Below, one piece after another: positions 13,001 through 25,720 of a DNA stretch of 64,000 nt. The position numbers and the translations under genes were made by a program. The number at the start of each line of letters is the position of its first letter. Positions within the stretch are counted from its first letter, which is position 1. The DNA comes from Tanypteryx hageni (taxonomy: Eukaryota > Arthropoda > Insecta > Odonata > Petaluridae), in NCBI GenBank assembly GCA_028673005.1, contig CM054113.1:173026837-173090836 (forward strand), in the 5' to 3' direction. The notes under the pieces are model-generated. The model was not told the DNA's origin. It worked only from the letters and a program-made list of their open reading frames with translations, and made no database searches.

Positions 13001-15482
13001 CTTCGCCCTCCCACATTGCTAACCCTTCCCGTTAAAAAAAACCGGCGCGCTTTCTCGACCTACCTATTCGTAGTTATTTTCTTCCTATCCTCTGCTCATT
13101 ATGTATTGCGCGCTGGTATGTTTTATCCGTTTATATGGGGACTCCCATATCACTCCGTCGCCTTTGTCTCCGCCCTCTCCTCTCTCATTTCCTTCCGCGT
13201 CGGAAATAAGAAAAAGTATCGGAAAGAGAAAAAGGTTTTTTTACCATCTAGGAGTTTTGATTGTTTGGCGTTTCCCGACGCCTTTTAACTCATGGCCTGA
13301 ATTAAAAACCCCGAGCAATTGGAACATTGAACTTTACGTACAGCCACATCTGAGATTACGTCTTCATGAGCCGTTGTCGATGTAATGTGATTTCCCGCAA
13401 CTGACGACCGCGACACGCTGACTTTTCTTGGAATAATCGAGTAGGTTAAATTAGTTATTGAGTTAAATGTCTACGTTTCGGCTAGAATATCCTTTCCTTG
13501 GCTGGTATTTAATTTATTCTATCGAAAAACCGTTCGTTTCTTCGTCATTCGCGATACTTTTCTGTCCAGGTTTTTAAATATTTATTCTCCGACTGTCGCT
13601 AATCGCATGTTCGCTGGGATTAATGGAAACGCATTGGAGAAAGATTATCGGAAACATTTGATCGATTTGCTTCCCTTCATAATATGGAAATGTTGAGTTT
13701 TTTAAAGTTTTATCAAAGGTGAAATTGTAGTTCACTATCTCCGAGGTTTTACACAAATGTTTTAATTTATATTTTAGTGAATGGAACGTACCTATGGTTT
13801 TTTAAATAAATACTATGTATGTCCTAAAACTGTACAAACTAGAAGTTATGGTATCTAAAAGTATGAATTATTGCTACCTTTTAGTTACATATAATTTTTT
13901 TAAAAATGTTAATTAGAACTTGATTCACAATTTTTAATAGTTTTGTTGTTGTAGGTACTGCTGTGTAAGGTCATTTGCGTGTTAAATACACATTTTGTTT
14001 TCTTAGCGCGCGCTCACAATTCTTCCTAAATTTTAACGAAACCGAAGAGCCGTCTGTCTTTTAGCATTCTCTATGGATTGGCCATGTTCACGGTTCAGGG
14101 GTGATAGGGAGGGAGGCATCTGTGATATCTGCAGGTTACACCTCAGTAATTTTTTTTGCATTGTTTTGATAAATTGTCTTGGTCTTGCGATGTGAAATTC
14201 ACCCATCCTTTCAAGATTCGAAAGTATTTACTTTTGCTCAAGTCTTCGCCATGAGTGCGTGCCCTTTCAGATACCTGTATAAATTAAGGGGTGGCACTTG
14301 ATATGAATTTCACTCCGTCTGAATTCACGCAGAACCTTTTAATTAGGCTTCGTATTCACGTCGCGATGAATGCGCCATGTTAATATCTCCGCATAGGACT
14401 GCCCTCTTTGTGTAACAATGGCGGGTCTCCTGATTGAACACGTTCTTACGGCAATCTCAGAAGAGAGCATATAGTTCCTCTCCAATTGTTCGAAGGGTTG
14501 AATAATTATTCTTCTTATGCGATGCCTCGCTCTCAAGCCAACCGGGCTAAGCTTTTTGCGTTCATTCGTCATCTTTTATCTGGAATCCTCCGAGACAGTC
14601 ATTGTCTTACGTATAATGTTTCTTCTTTCAACAGTAATTAATATCCGAGTTCATTTTCTCTATTGAATTTCTTCCGACGAAGCTCCGATTCTTTGTTAGG
14701 TCAGATCATAACTGTCCTAGAATAGAGCACTAGGAACGGATTAGTGAGATTCATTTCAAAGGCGAATGAAATATGTCTTTAGAGATCTCCTTCGTGTTTC
14801 TTGATGGCACGCCGATATGTGAAGTTGTTCTTTCCAGCTTGTACGGAAACGCTTGTAATATAATGAGTCTTTTCATTCAGTAGAATCCCGTGGGATTTTT
14901 TAAGGGTTTGCTTTATCAGGATCCACTCCAAAGACCTTTCGCTGTTTCCCGAAATATAAAAAAATGCTCTCACACTTTTCGTATCCAAGGAATCCCTTGC
15001 GTCTCTTCCTTCGAGATCCATTCCGTCGCGTCCGCTTACGTTTCCTCTTTATTTTTCTTTTTTCTCCCATCTCGGGTTTTCGCGTGATGCACGTGAGGGA
15101 GAGATGGAAGAATAAGGGGAGAGAGAAAGAGGAAGTGAAAGCGCATGTATCAATTTGAGAGATCAATTCAATATTCAAGGCGAAAATGGAAGGTGCGGTC
15201 TTTCCTCGAACACATCTTCATTCCTCTCCAAAGCTCGAGAGAGAGAATGGCGATCAATAAAAAATGCGACGCGTCTTTTTTAGGGAAACGGGAGAGCGAG
15301 AGAGAGAGCAGAAAACGCTGTGTAGTTTTTTCGGTTGCTATCTCTTATTCGTTTCCGTTTTTAGCTATGCGCTATCGCCTTTTTTCTCCGAGGGTAAATA
15401 AAAGAGTGAGCGAGCGTGATATTTATATGTATGCATATGTACACACGCATATACATACATACGTACGTACGTATATAAGTAT
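10074..15482. other. No gene recognised; AT-rich unique DNA
   Basis: More than 5 kb with only short, unmatched open frames. Pyrimidine-rich patches occur near 12900-13200. A stretch at 15415-15480 alternates purine and pyrimidine (TATG, CATA and ACGT tracts), which may favour Z-DNA or slippage. No repeat family or RNA could be supported. Confidence 0.5.
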
Positions 15483-15766
15483 ACAGGCCCGGCCCGGGAC
15501 ACAGGGTGGGGTACCCCGGGGCGTCAAAAGTCTCGGGAGCGCTATTCCGATCATTTATCTATAAATTATTTACAAGGTTGGATACCACTTTATATCGCGG
15601 AACAGGCTGTAGTCTTGATGGCATCCCTTTTATTCTTTCAGTATCAATAATTTTACGGAGTAATAATTAAATTATTAAACACTTTTAAAATATCTAAACA
15701 AAAATTTGCGGAAGGGGGCGCTGTAGCGGTTCTTAGCTCTGGGCGCCAAAATATGTAGGGCCGCAC
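15483..15766. mobile_element. Possible hAT-type MITE
   Basis: The GC-rich left end starts CAGGCCCGGCCC. The right end, read on the other strand, starts CAAGTGCGGCCC, so 9 of 12 terminal bases match and both begin with CA. The inner flanks also share GGCGCC/GGGGCG-like sequence. The segment stands out from its AT-rich surroundings. An 8-bp target duplication is not clear (5 of 8 bases match), so the call stays tentative. Confidence 0.35.
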
Positions 15767-16050
15767 TTGTAATTTATATACACATAGTACATATATAAAT
15801 ATACATACATGCACATGCATGTATAAAGAGCTGGAGAGTAGTATGTTTGGTTGTTTGTATTTGTACTCATCCACCTACATACACATCTAGTTGCCGTTCT
15901 TGGTTAAACCTGGTTCTCCTATTTCCGGCAGTCTTCATGCCTTGATAGCTCTCTTTCCCTTTCAAGTCGTCTATCAGCTGAAACCTTTTTCCACCTCTTT
16001 CTGTTTTTCCTTCCAGTTTTCCTTTTAACGCGTCTCGAATGATGCTCTGT
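15767..16050. other. No feature seen
   Basis: AT-rich sequence with alternating TA/CA microsatellite-like patches near 15775-15825. No gene or repeat call is supported. Confidence 0.5.
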
Positions 16051-16300
16051 ATCAGGAGTGGCGAAACCGCGGCTCTTCTAACTTAACGTGCGGCTGTTAT
16101 TCATTTACACTCAAGGGCGTATCAAGGCATACCACGTCAGAATGCAATAACGTGGTGCGAGTAAGACGTTTTTGGGATGCTTAATGTTGTTTCTGTACTC
16201 TTCGATTACAAGTTATATTTACTGTCCAAACATTGTTGTGCTCAGAATGCGTGTCTTGCAGCTCTAGAACTTAGGAAGATTATCATATGCGGCTCTGAGG
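16051..16300. mobile_element. hAT-like element fragment (tentative)
   Basis: It begins CAGGAGTGGCGAAACCGCGG and then contains several copies of GTGCGGCT/GCGGCTCT, the last near 16290. A CAGGRGTGGCNAA-type start followed by GCGGCTC is known from nonautonomous hAT elements of many animals. No matching inverted end was found, so the right boundary is a guess. An apparent small exon at 16262-16300 (AG acceptor, GTAAGC donor) lies inside this segment and is probably not a gene. Confidence 0.3.
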
Positions 16301-16791
16301 GTAAGCAAGACTGGTCAATATATATAAAAATATGTACATACATTAGGGCCTTGAGAGTACCCCCCTTGTGTGTAGCCTACCTCTCAAAAGCGCGCGTGGT
16401 TATTCCTCAAACCAGAGAAGGAGCAAGTGCTCGCTGCGTCTGACGAGCCCGCTTGATTGTGTTAAGGCTTACCTCCACGGTCTGAATATTGATGGACCGA
16501 ATTCCAGTTCCATCGGGAAAAGAGGGAGGTAGGGAGGGGTGTGGGTACCCGGGTTCCGAAGAGGGAAAGTGGGGAGATGAATCGGTGGAAACGTGTATTT
16601 CGGCATGCCGCGCCTTTAGCATTCCGCGTCGAGATTCTGCACGGATGCGCCGAACGCCGAGATTTTGTTATGCAGATGGTTTTAAAAAATATATTGTATC
16701 TCCCTTTCATGGTTTTTGCCACGCTTTTTCTAATATTTCTGCCCTTTTTTTACATCTACTGCAGTCGTTTTGCTAATAGTATGAGGTAATT

Positions 16792-17878
16792 GTTAATTAT
16801 TTTTTTTTTGTGAATTATGGGGTTAACCCATTTCGGTACTGTCATAAAATATCAATATGAATTGTACGTGATGAGCGTATGTTTTGAAATTTCTATTTGA
16901 ATTTGAATTTTCGGAATTTTTCTGGGGCTTATTTTCAGCCTTGTTTTTTTTAATTGGTTAGTCGATTGAAATTTGTTAGTTATAAAATAATGCTGCACCG
17001 TTTAAATTAATGCGAATCCTCGAAAGTTTACGAAATTTAAGCGACTTATATTTGAGTACCGTCCACATTACTCTGGACAGATAATCGGTAAATCAATTCC
17101 CGACATAATTTAACGTGCTCGCAACATTCTAGATTAAGTTTGAATACTTCAAGTTTGCTCTGCGTCTTCCCGAGTACCTATTACCGGATTTCCTCCGTTT
17201 CAGACGTATTATTAAATTCGCCTCGCAGACTCCTTTTATCACTGCTCTCGTTCTTTCTCCTATAGTCAAGTCAGTCGTTGACCTCTTCTTTTTCTTTTAT
17301 CTTTGTTTTCTTTCCCCTGCTTTTGAATTCAAGTAGACCAAGAAATCCTTTCGCCCGATTTAAAAACCTTATTAAACCTGCCTAAACCCATTCCCTTGGG
17401 TTTTTCCTACAGCCTGTCCGAAATATTACGGCCCTGAGCGTTTCGTGAAGTCGTGTGAGGGGAGGAAATGTGATCTAATGGAAGTATTCCGCCCGAGTTC
17501 GATTTTGATGGTAAACCTCTTAGTCGCAGCTGCATCTCATGCGTTTTGAGAAGATTACCAACGAGGTAAACTTTTTCAGTTTCCGAAATTATTTGGCGAC
17601 TTCCTTCTCGTCTCCGATCTCCACTTCGCAAAATATTCTGAGCCATTTTTTCTATTAACATAATCGTTAATTGTTTTGTTGTGAATTATGGGATTAATTC
17701 ATGTCGGTACTGTCGTGAATATCAAATTGAATGTTACGTGATGAGCGTGTTTCGAAATTTCCATTTGAATTTGAAGTTTTGGAATTTTTCTGGGGTTTCT
17801 TAGTATTTGGCAACTTCCTACTTGGTCTCCGATATCCATTTCGCAAATCATTTTGGGCCATTTTTTCTGTTAACGTAG
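16792..17878. repeat. Local duplication of two short modules (A ... B A' B')
   Basis: Module A (16792-16929) recurs as A' (17666-17798), sharing GTGAATTATGG, GGTACTGTC, ACGTGATGAGCG and a GAATTTTTCTGGGG end. Module B (17591-17662) recurs as B' (17805-17878), sharing ATTTGGC-ACTTCCT, GTCTCCGAT and GCCATTTTTTCT. B is directly followed by A' and A' by B', so this is a tandem duplication in which the first A is set 0.65 kb apart. On the minus strand both B copies give a similar peptide (KMAQN-LR-G--RR), which may be chance. The unit matches no family I recognise. Confidence 0.75.
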
Positions 17879-20389
17879 TATATTTAAAAAAGTATATTAA
17901 TGAGTTAACCTCATCTTGCTGCATCTCTTCTTAAACTTTTACTCTCCCCATTTAGTACTTTTAAAAACATATTTTGATGTCTCTTTTCTTCGTATGCATT
18001 TTGGATAAACATCGCCGTTACTTATTTTTTAAAAAACTTTTGAGCATCGGTTTCGAAATTTCGATCCCTTTTTACGTCAAGTATGTAGGCGTTTACGAGT
18101 GGTTATTACCCTTCGGTCGTACCTTGTTGTATTTCTGCATCTTGGCCCGAGTGTTTATCGACGGAAAATAGGACGAAGAAAAGGTTTCTTTTACGATGAC
18201 GGAGATGTTGTGGTATAGTATATTGCGCGATCCGTGAGGATTCTTCGAGGAGGAGGCTCCTCTTTTCCTCTTGATAGCACACGTCTCATCTCGCGTCCCT
18301 AATTCTCTTCGGAATTTTTTTGTTAGCGTGCGGGTAATAAAAGGGAGATAATTCGGAGGAACCGCGCTTGGGTCGTTATTCTGAAAAAATTGCGTCTGAC
18401 ATTTTTTTCTCTCTCCCCTCCTACTCTTGCCTTGATTTGTGATCGGAGAGGTTGTTATCTGGGGAACTCTCGGGCGGAAATGCAACACGCGGAAAATATA
18501 TGATCGGTTGGAGGAAGTTAATGTCATCGAAGAACGCTGAGAGGGTGCATGGGAACGGCGCAGATTTTTTGGATCTTTTTCGTATTTTTTCTCTCTATGG
18601 CGAAGTTTTTTTTATTGCTGACTTGCGACGCATACAACTCATTCCTTTTCGGTCGTCTTTAATCCAAGTCTTTTTCCCCCTCTTTTCATTCGAAAAGGTT
18701 TTTTTTTATTGGCGTTTTCCAGTTTTTATTTAAAGTTTATCCATTATTAAAACGCGTTATTTTAATTAAATGGCGTTTTGAAGTAATGCCAGCAAAATGC
18801 TCGATTCAGCCATGCACGCATAAAAACTGCGTAAAGGCTTCCATAAGATACATAGAAAAATTTACGTTTAATTTTATTGCCCCCACGGTTTAATTAACTG
18901 TTCTAAGTCTGTGATAATTAATGATTGGTAGGGGTCGCCTATGTCATTTAAATGATGCAAAACGATGGACTAAACAAGAGTTATAATTTTTAATACGGGT
19001 TATTTTATTGATAGGGTAAATCTTAATAAATTCAGGTCTTATTTCTTTCGTCTGATGTTGCTCTGGTAACAATTTGAAAACGACTCCATGATCTGAATTT
19101 CCCTCTTTTTCTCTTCAATCGACATCCTCACAAAAATCTATGATTAAAAACGGCAAAATAGACTGTAACGAATCAAAAACAATAAACCTCCTGGTTTATG
19201 GTCCAGATGTAGAGATAAAGTACATACTTCAGTAGAATAATCCGTCTTCGTTTCGTCGATTACCCTTAACAGTATTAGGTTTCTCTTCGAAAGATATAGC
19301 GATTCGCCCAGAAGATTACAGGGTACCTAAGCTTCTAAGGAATTAGGGCGAAGACGGATGTGGAGACGCTAACTAAAGGAGACTAATCCTCTCAGGAGAA
19401 TGGGAGGAAAAAAGCATTTATCTATCCTATAGTCTCGTGTAAAAATTAAATTCCACTTTGCGGTCAAAGATTTAAACGCTGGTTAAGAGACGGTTTGTCT
19501 ATTAGTGTAGAATTAAATGTTTTTGGTGCGGAACTGTGAACAGACAAGTGAGAAAAAATGCACACCTCGTGCGTGCTGCATGCAGAGGCGTTCTTTACGA
19601 ATTATGTAATCATGTTAAATAATTAATTCTACAACTTTTCTTAGAAGTCTTTTTTGACATGACTGATATTTTTTCTGCGAGACTGGACGGAAAGTTCATT
19701 TTTGTTCATAGAAAGGTGGCAACCTTGTTTTGGTTTATGTGGATCATTTATATCATTTTCTTATTGTCCTTTCCCCAAAAAGTTCTTAGTACCAAACCTC
19801 ATGAAAATCATCTAAAGGGTTTCGAAGATGAAACATTCGGACAGACGGACGGACACCACTCGACCATAAGGCGTTAATTTTTTAATTTTAATTTTTTGTT
19901 TGTTAAAAACGATTAGAATGATAAGAAAAAGAATAAGGTTTTTGAATTATCTACGTCGTAGGAAATAAAAATGTAGAAATTCGATTTCAGCCGAGGATTT
20001 AGTAATACCCACCTATCACCGTGGTATCGGTTTGGAGGGGAGCATGTATGTACTCGTATTTTTTTATTAAAGGGATTTCCTCGAGAAGAGAGGGTAATTT
20101 TGCCTCCTCGTCGACGTTATTTCCTTTTCTCTTATTGTTTGGTACCTGCTTGCTCCTTAGTTATGTTCCTTGGGAGGTTATATTCCGGAGGCAATCCCTA
20201 CTACACTAACCCCGGGTATTCCTACGAACTGAAATGTTTTACGGGGTGCAAGAGAATGGTGTGGGGTGGAGGTGGAGTGGGGAAATGGGTGGCAACTACG
20301 GAGGAGAGCTCTCGAGGGGCAATAAAAACGAGATGTGGGAGTCGAGAGATATAGAGTACAGATGCAAGTATCCGCGCCTTGTTTCTCCT

Positions 20390-20390
<1 letters not shown>
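17879..20390. other. No gene recognised; possible transposon relic at 19650-19870
   Basis: AT-rich unique DNA. At 19650-19870 the sequence ends in AAACCTCATGAAAATCATC, then ACATTCGGACAGACGGACGG. That combination is typical of insect repeat ends (a primer-like 'ATGAAAATC' block followed by GACGGACGG), but the family cannot be named. Another GGCGGACGGACTGACG block lies near 40242. Confidence 0.35.

Positions 20391-20464
<74 letters not shown>
20391..20464. repeat. (CT)n microsatellite
   Basis: About 74 bp of almost uninterrupted CT dinucleotides. Open frames across it (Ser-Leu or Arg-Glu repeats) are artefacts. Confidence 0.97.
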
Positions 20465-20467
<3 letters not shown>

Positions 20468-23418
20468 CTTAGCGATCCCCATCCCTGCACCTGCTTCTAT
20501 CTCGTCGCCTTTTGTTACTTTCTTGTTTTATTATTTTTTGGCTCTTAAAATGTTTTATGCCACTCCTCGTTGCCTCCCCCATCCGCCTATGCCTTAATCC
20601 TGCCCCTTATCTCTTTTTCTTCGTTCGATGACCCGTGTCGTTCCCTATGACGACCTTAAATTCCATCTCTTTCTCTCTCTCTCTCTCTCCTGCACCCAAT
20701 TTCTCTCTAAGAATAAGTTATATTTAGTGAATTTTGTAGCCGCTATAATTCTAACTTTGAGAGAGATCTTTCTCTTGCCGTATTCCTTTAATATATGTTT
20801 AATCTCTTAGCCGCGGATAACCTCTCCCTTGATATTTTCTAATCCTAATCCCGTCGCATTTCTACAAGAAACCGTTTCTGGACTTTCTTTGTAATCCTCT
20901 TGTGTGTTAATTCGTTGTAAATTTTATGTTGATTTTATATACGGTATTCTTGCTATTGATATCGTTATCTCATATTATCTGTTCCATGGTAATACGCTAG
21001 GAATATTGGCTATTTATTTATCGTTCTTAAATGATAAGTAGATAAATGAAGATAGTAAATTCGTGGTGTATAACGTCGACACAATAAGTGGAAATAACCT
21101 CTTGAAATTCTCTAAAATTCGATGTATGAAGCCGCGACTGCGTTTATTCGCTTAGGAAAAAATTATTTTATTTTTATTTTTTTTCCCGTCCTTCCGTCGA
21201 TATTTGCTGATTAATTTTTCATGCGCTCTATTTATTTATATATTTAACTTTTAACGCCTCCTTAGTTATCACTCCATTCTCTGCGAAAATCAGCGTGACT
21301 GCATATGGCGTTGGATGAAAGAGAGTAACGTCATTTTGAACTGCTAATATTGCGAAATAATTTTTTTCTAATGCTACGATTTTTTCTGAATGAGGTAAAA
21401 GTTCTGATATGCTATCAAAGTTTTAGGTTATTAACTTCACCCTTCGAAACTACGTTGTTTTCCTTACGCTTCCTTTCCTTTCTCGTAGAAGTGTAGAATT
21501 TGTCTCGCTTTGCCGTCGATTCATGGTTCAGGAAATTTATCATCGAAGAGAAAGTGTCAAGAGTTTTGATATTTTCCTCTCTTGCTCCCTTTGTAAGAAC
21601 GAAAATATCAGAAACATTAAATTACCTCTCGTTTTTTACCAAAAAGTCCACTCGTGTCAAAAATGATACGTTTAAATTTTATCTCGACGTTTCAGAAAAA
21701 AGAATTCCATTCTAATTAGTTATACTCGTGTCACGCGCTAATCATTTTTCTCACTTTCGGATTCAACTGTTTGACTTTCAGGATATTTTTTTTGCTCGTT
21801 GTGTTTCTCTCGCCAACTTATAGCATTAAATCGTCAGCTTTGATCTTCTTTCCTTTGTCACTATTCTGTGTTTTTTTACATCGATTTCGCAAAAACGCCT
21901 TCCGGCGGCTAGCAAAATTTTACTTTTGGAAAATATTTGGAAACTTTTGAAATTTATGCCACCCCCCTCCTCCCATATCACTCTCTCGATTCGTTTATTT
22001 TGCGTTCTTGCAATTAATTCGTCTTGCCCCCTTTTCTCCTTTTCCTTTTTCTCACGCTCGCGAACACGTTCAAGGAAAAAAAAGCCATATCTTCAGGCGC
22101 TATATCCATTTTCCGCCATTTTTTCGCGAACCCTTTTTCCGTCAAATTTTTGCGATTCGCGATCTTTCCTTTTTTGTTTCTGGCCCTGTACTTTCATCTC
22201 CACGATGCGCCGCCTCTCTCTTTCCATATCCCGCTCTTTGTTTCCTTTTTACTCCTTAGAGCGTTTCTGTTTTCATATTTTTCCTTTTCTTTTGATGTCG
22301 TCTCTCGCTCTTCTTGGACTAAACTAAGATGCAGTGAAAAGCAAGCTATAGATACAAAGAAAAACTCAAGAAGTTTTGTCCAAGCTATTGATAGTTGTCG
22401 CTTTCTTACAACATTCCTGAATGAGCAATCGTCCGATCGTTGGAGAGCTTATTTCTTCACCGGCTCGTTTAGTTTAGCGCCCGATTTAACCCTCATCTGG
22501 AGCCACGTCAAAAATGACAATTTAATAATTTGTATAATTTAAAGAAAAGGATACGTGAAACTATAGGAAAAGTTCAGCATTATATGCTACGAAATGTATG
22601 AAAGGAAACAGAATACCGTTTTGACGTCTGCAGAGTCACAAACGGAGCACACATTGGACTTAAATAGCTTGAAAAAAACCTTTTTGAGTTTTTCTTAATT
22701 AGCAAACCTTGCTTTTCACTTTATCTTTGTTACTGTTTAACAATAATTTATTTAAATCGGGAAGAACATTTTATAATCACCCTGTATACTTACTTACATT
22801 TAGGAAAAATAAAATTAAAAAAACAATTTCAGTTCCATAGAAAGGAGATCCTGTGGACGCACTATCAAACAACCGAGTCAATGGTGATAGATTATAGATA
22901 TATGGTTAAGTTTACCGCGCCCAGGTTACTTTCTGAGTTTCGGAAATGTGTTTCATAATTCTGGGTTTGAATTCAGAAGGTGAACTGAAGCAAAACGTTC
23001 CTTTCAAGGCCGGTCGACAATCGCTTCCTAGCCGAGCTACCGCCATTTTTGTTATCGATACTACTGTCAGAAATGAATGTTAATATCAGTAGAACGAGCC
23101 ATGTGTTGCAGCAGGTGTTCTGCGATACCCCTTCATTCTGCGTATTATAGATTGGCTCACGATGGAAAATGCCTGTATAAATAGGTACTGTTTCACATTA
23201 GTCCTGCACATGCTGTCATTGTAGCATCGACAACACAAAGTGGCAGTAGCTCGGCCAAGAAGCGTTTGTCGATCCATGTTGATGTTTTTTTTTTGTTTGA
23301 TTTGACCTCCTGAATTCACCCCGTGAATTATGAAACATTTCCAAAATGTGTGTACATTTACGTATATGGTTGCCAATTTACGGCTGCTAATTATGACATA
23401 TAACTGAGATTCATCTTC
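20465..23418. other. No gene recognised
   Basis: AT-rich DNA with a C/T-rich patch at 21950-22320, which generates three overlapping open frames of 83-172 codons with no domain signature. Nothing else is supported. Confidence 0.5.
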
Positions 23419-23636
23419 GATTGTAGGTTTCCGCAGCGATCAGTGGTGATTGGTGGCGCCTTCGGGTTCAGCTGCGTAGAGAGCATATTTTTATAATATT
23501 AACGTTTCGCCCGTGTTGCACCGAGCTTCTTCAGGAGTGAAGAACCTCGCTGCAACGCGGGCGAAACGTTGAGTTATTAAAAAAAATGTTCTCTACGCAA
23601 CTCACCCGAAAGCGCCATCAATCATAACCGACAATC
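23419..23636. mobile_element. Fold-back element with hammerhead-like core
   Basis: Two ~100-bp arms are inverted copies, meeting near 23535. Shared blocks are GATTGT-GGTT, TGATTG-TGGCGC-TTCGGGT, TGCGTAGAGA-CAT, AACGTTTCGCCCG-GTTGCA and CTTC(T)TCA. Read outward, each arm has (C/G)TGAAGA, one extra base, a hairpin stem pairing GCUCG/CCUCG with CGGGC, then GAAACGTT. The left-arm core is on the minus strand (23505-23534) and the right-arm core on the plus strand (23537-23566). CUGANGA-stem-GAAA is the conserved order of a hammerhead ribozyme core. The extra base before stem II departs from the canonical form. Target duplications were not found here. Confidence 0.6.
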
Positions 23637-24179
23637 CAGTTGGTTTAATGGCTCTGTTTCCTGTCGAAGTTTCTCTTATGGCTCACACCTGTTAAAAACA
23701 TTTTATTGAAGTTGATGAGCTATTTCTTTTCTCTCGCTAGATTAATGTTGCCGGAACTTCCTATCCTGTCTGTGCCTATTTCCTTTTCCGCACATAATCA
23801 TTTTGCTCGTAGATGGCTATTGGATAATTAAAGATAGCACGGAATATGACTCGTTCGAAATGTATCTATTTTTTTAATGGCATCCGAGCGCATGAGAATC
23901 GATTCCAGTTCTCCACGTCTTGTAAGGACTCGCCGGGGGGACATCGCAGATTTTCGGCCGACAAAAATTTTTGCAGCTTCGTCAGGTTAATTCTAACTCA
24001 CAGAAAGGCATTTTCCGTGGCATGTCCAACGATTGTCCATCACGCATTTGTCGGGGACAGAAGAAACATTCGTAGGGAATTCCCCATCCCGAAGGTTGCG
24101 ATGGAGATGTAGATGGATTAGGGAAGTAGGGAAAATGTATATATTCCTTCTTATATCCCTCTCTGTCTATCCTTAACTC

Positions 24180-25066
24180 TTTCTTGCCATCCCTTTCTTG
24201 CTTCTCTCTTGCTCGCAGGCCTCACCCTATAACCCTAAGCTTTTACTCCCCCGTTCCTGCCCTTATCATTTTCTCCCCCTATATATCACTCTTTCGCACA
24301 CACGCCTATTTCTCTCTCGCTGTTCTTCTACTTCCCTCCATCACTCCGCCACTTTCTTTTCCCTCCTTCCCTCATTTCCTCCTCTCCACACAGTTCCTCT
24401 CCGCGTCCAAGGTTGCCTGCTGTGTGTTATTGATCGGGATGGAAGCAAGCCAAAGCACCGCCTACCTCTCCCATCCCTATACTCTCTCGACTCCCTCCTC
24501 CTCTCCCTTCTCCCCTCTTCCATCTCCCCTCTTCCCTCCCTCTCTCTCTCCGCTCCATTCCCTCCCTCTCTCATTCGCTCTGACTTCACTCCCCCCCTCT
24601 CTCTATGCGTTATGCCCTCTTCTGTTTCTCTTACTACCCTTTTATTCTTACTTCTTCACGTGTGTCCTTCCGGTTTTTTATCTTTTTATGCTCTTTTGGA
24701 ATACTCCTTGCTTTCTTCCTCTCTCGTTATTCCTTTGGTTTTCTTTATGTCTTTCCTCACGTTTCTTTTTTTCTTCGCATCCCATCTCTTTTTCCCTACC
24801 TCACCTCCCTTCCTCCCCTCTCTCTTTTCCCTGTCCCTCCCTCTCTTTCTCTCTCTCCCTCCCTCTCTTTCTCTCCCTCCCTCGCTTTCTCTCCCTCCCT
24901 CTCTTTCTCTCCCTCCCTCTCTTTCTCTCCCTCCCTCTCTTTCTCTCCCTCCCTCTCTTTCTCTCCCTCCCTCTCTTTCTCTCCCTCTCTCTCTCCCTCT
25001 CTCTCTCCCTCTCTCTCTCCCTCACCCTCCCTCTCCTCCCTTTCCCTCCCTCCCGCCCTTTCCCTT

Positions 25067-25134
<68 letters not shown>

Positions 25135-25720
25135 CCTCCCTCCCTCCCTCCCTCCCTCTCACCCTCCCTCTCTTCCCTTTCCCTCCCTCTACTCCCTTTC
25201 CCTCCCTCCCGCCCTTTCCCTTTCTTTCTCCCTCTCTCTCTCTCTCCCTCTCTCTCTCTCCCCCTCTCTCCCGCCCTTTCCCTCCCTCCCGCCCTTTCCC
25301 TTTCTTTCTCCCTCTCTCTCTCTCTCCCTCTCTCCCACTCTCTCTCCCCCCCTCTCTCTCCCCCTCTCTCTCTCTCTCCCTCTCTCTCTCTCCCCCCTCT
25401 CTCTCTCCCCCCTCTCTCTCCCCCCCCTCTCTCTCCCCCTCTCTCTCTCCCCCCCTCTCTCTCTCCCCCTCTCTCTCTCCCCCCCTCTCTCTCTCCCCCT
25501 CTCTCTCTCCCCCTCTCTCTCTCCCCCTCTCTCTCTCCCCCTCTCTCTCCCCCCTCTCTCTCCCCCCCCTCTCTCTCCCCCCCTCTCTCTCCCCCCCTCT
25601 CTCTCCCCCCCTCTCTCTCTCCCCCTCTCTCTCTCCCTCTCTCTCTCTCTCTCTCCCCCTCACCCTCCCTCTCCTCCCTTTCCCTTTCTTTCTCTCCTCT
25701 CTTCCAACCTCGTGACGATA
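24180..25720. repeat. 1.5-kb polypyrimidine tract with ordered sub-repeats
   Basis: The + strand is nearly all C and T from 24800 to 25690. Visible sub-blocks: an 18-bp unit (CTTTCTCTCCCTCCCTCT) repeated about eight times at 24840-24985; (CT)n at 25073-25130; (CCCT)n to about 25160; three copies of a block containing CCCGCCCTTTCCCTTTCTTT (near 25050, 25208 and 25272); and C5-6/(TC)n alternations at 25340-25660. Because 18 is a multiple of three, the array is open in all six frames; frames of up to 543 codons here are not genes. Mirror-symmetric pyrimidine tracts can form triplex (H-DNA). Confidence 0.95.

Noticed and set aside
16262..16300. Possible 39-bp exon with GTAAGC donor
   Set aside because: It lies inside a hAT-like repeat fragment and only one phase is open; no partner exon.
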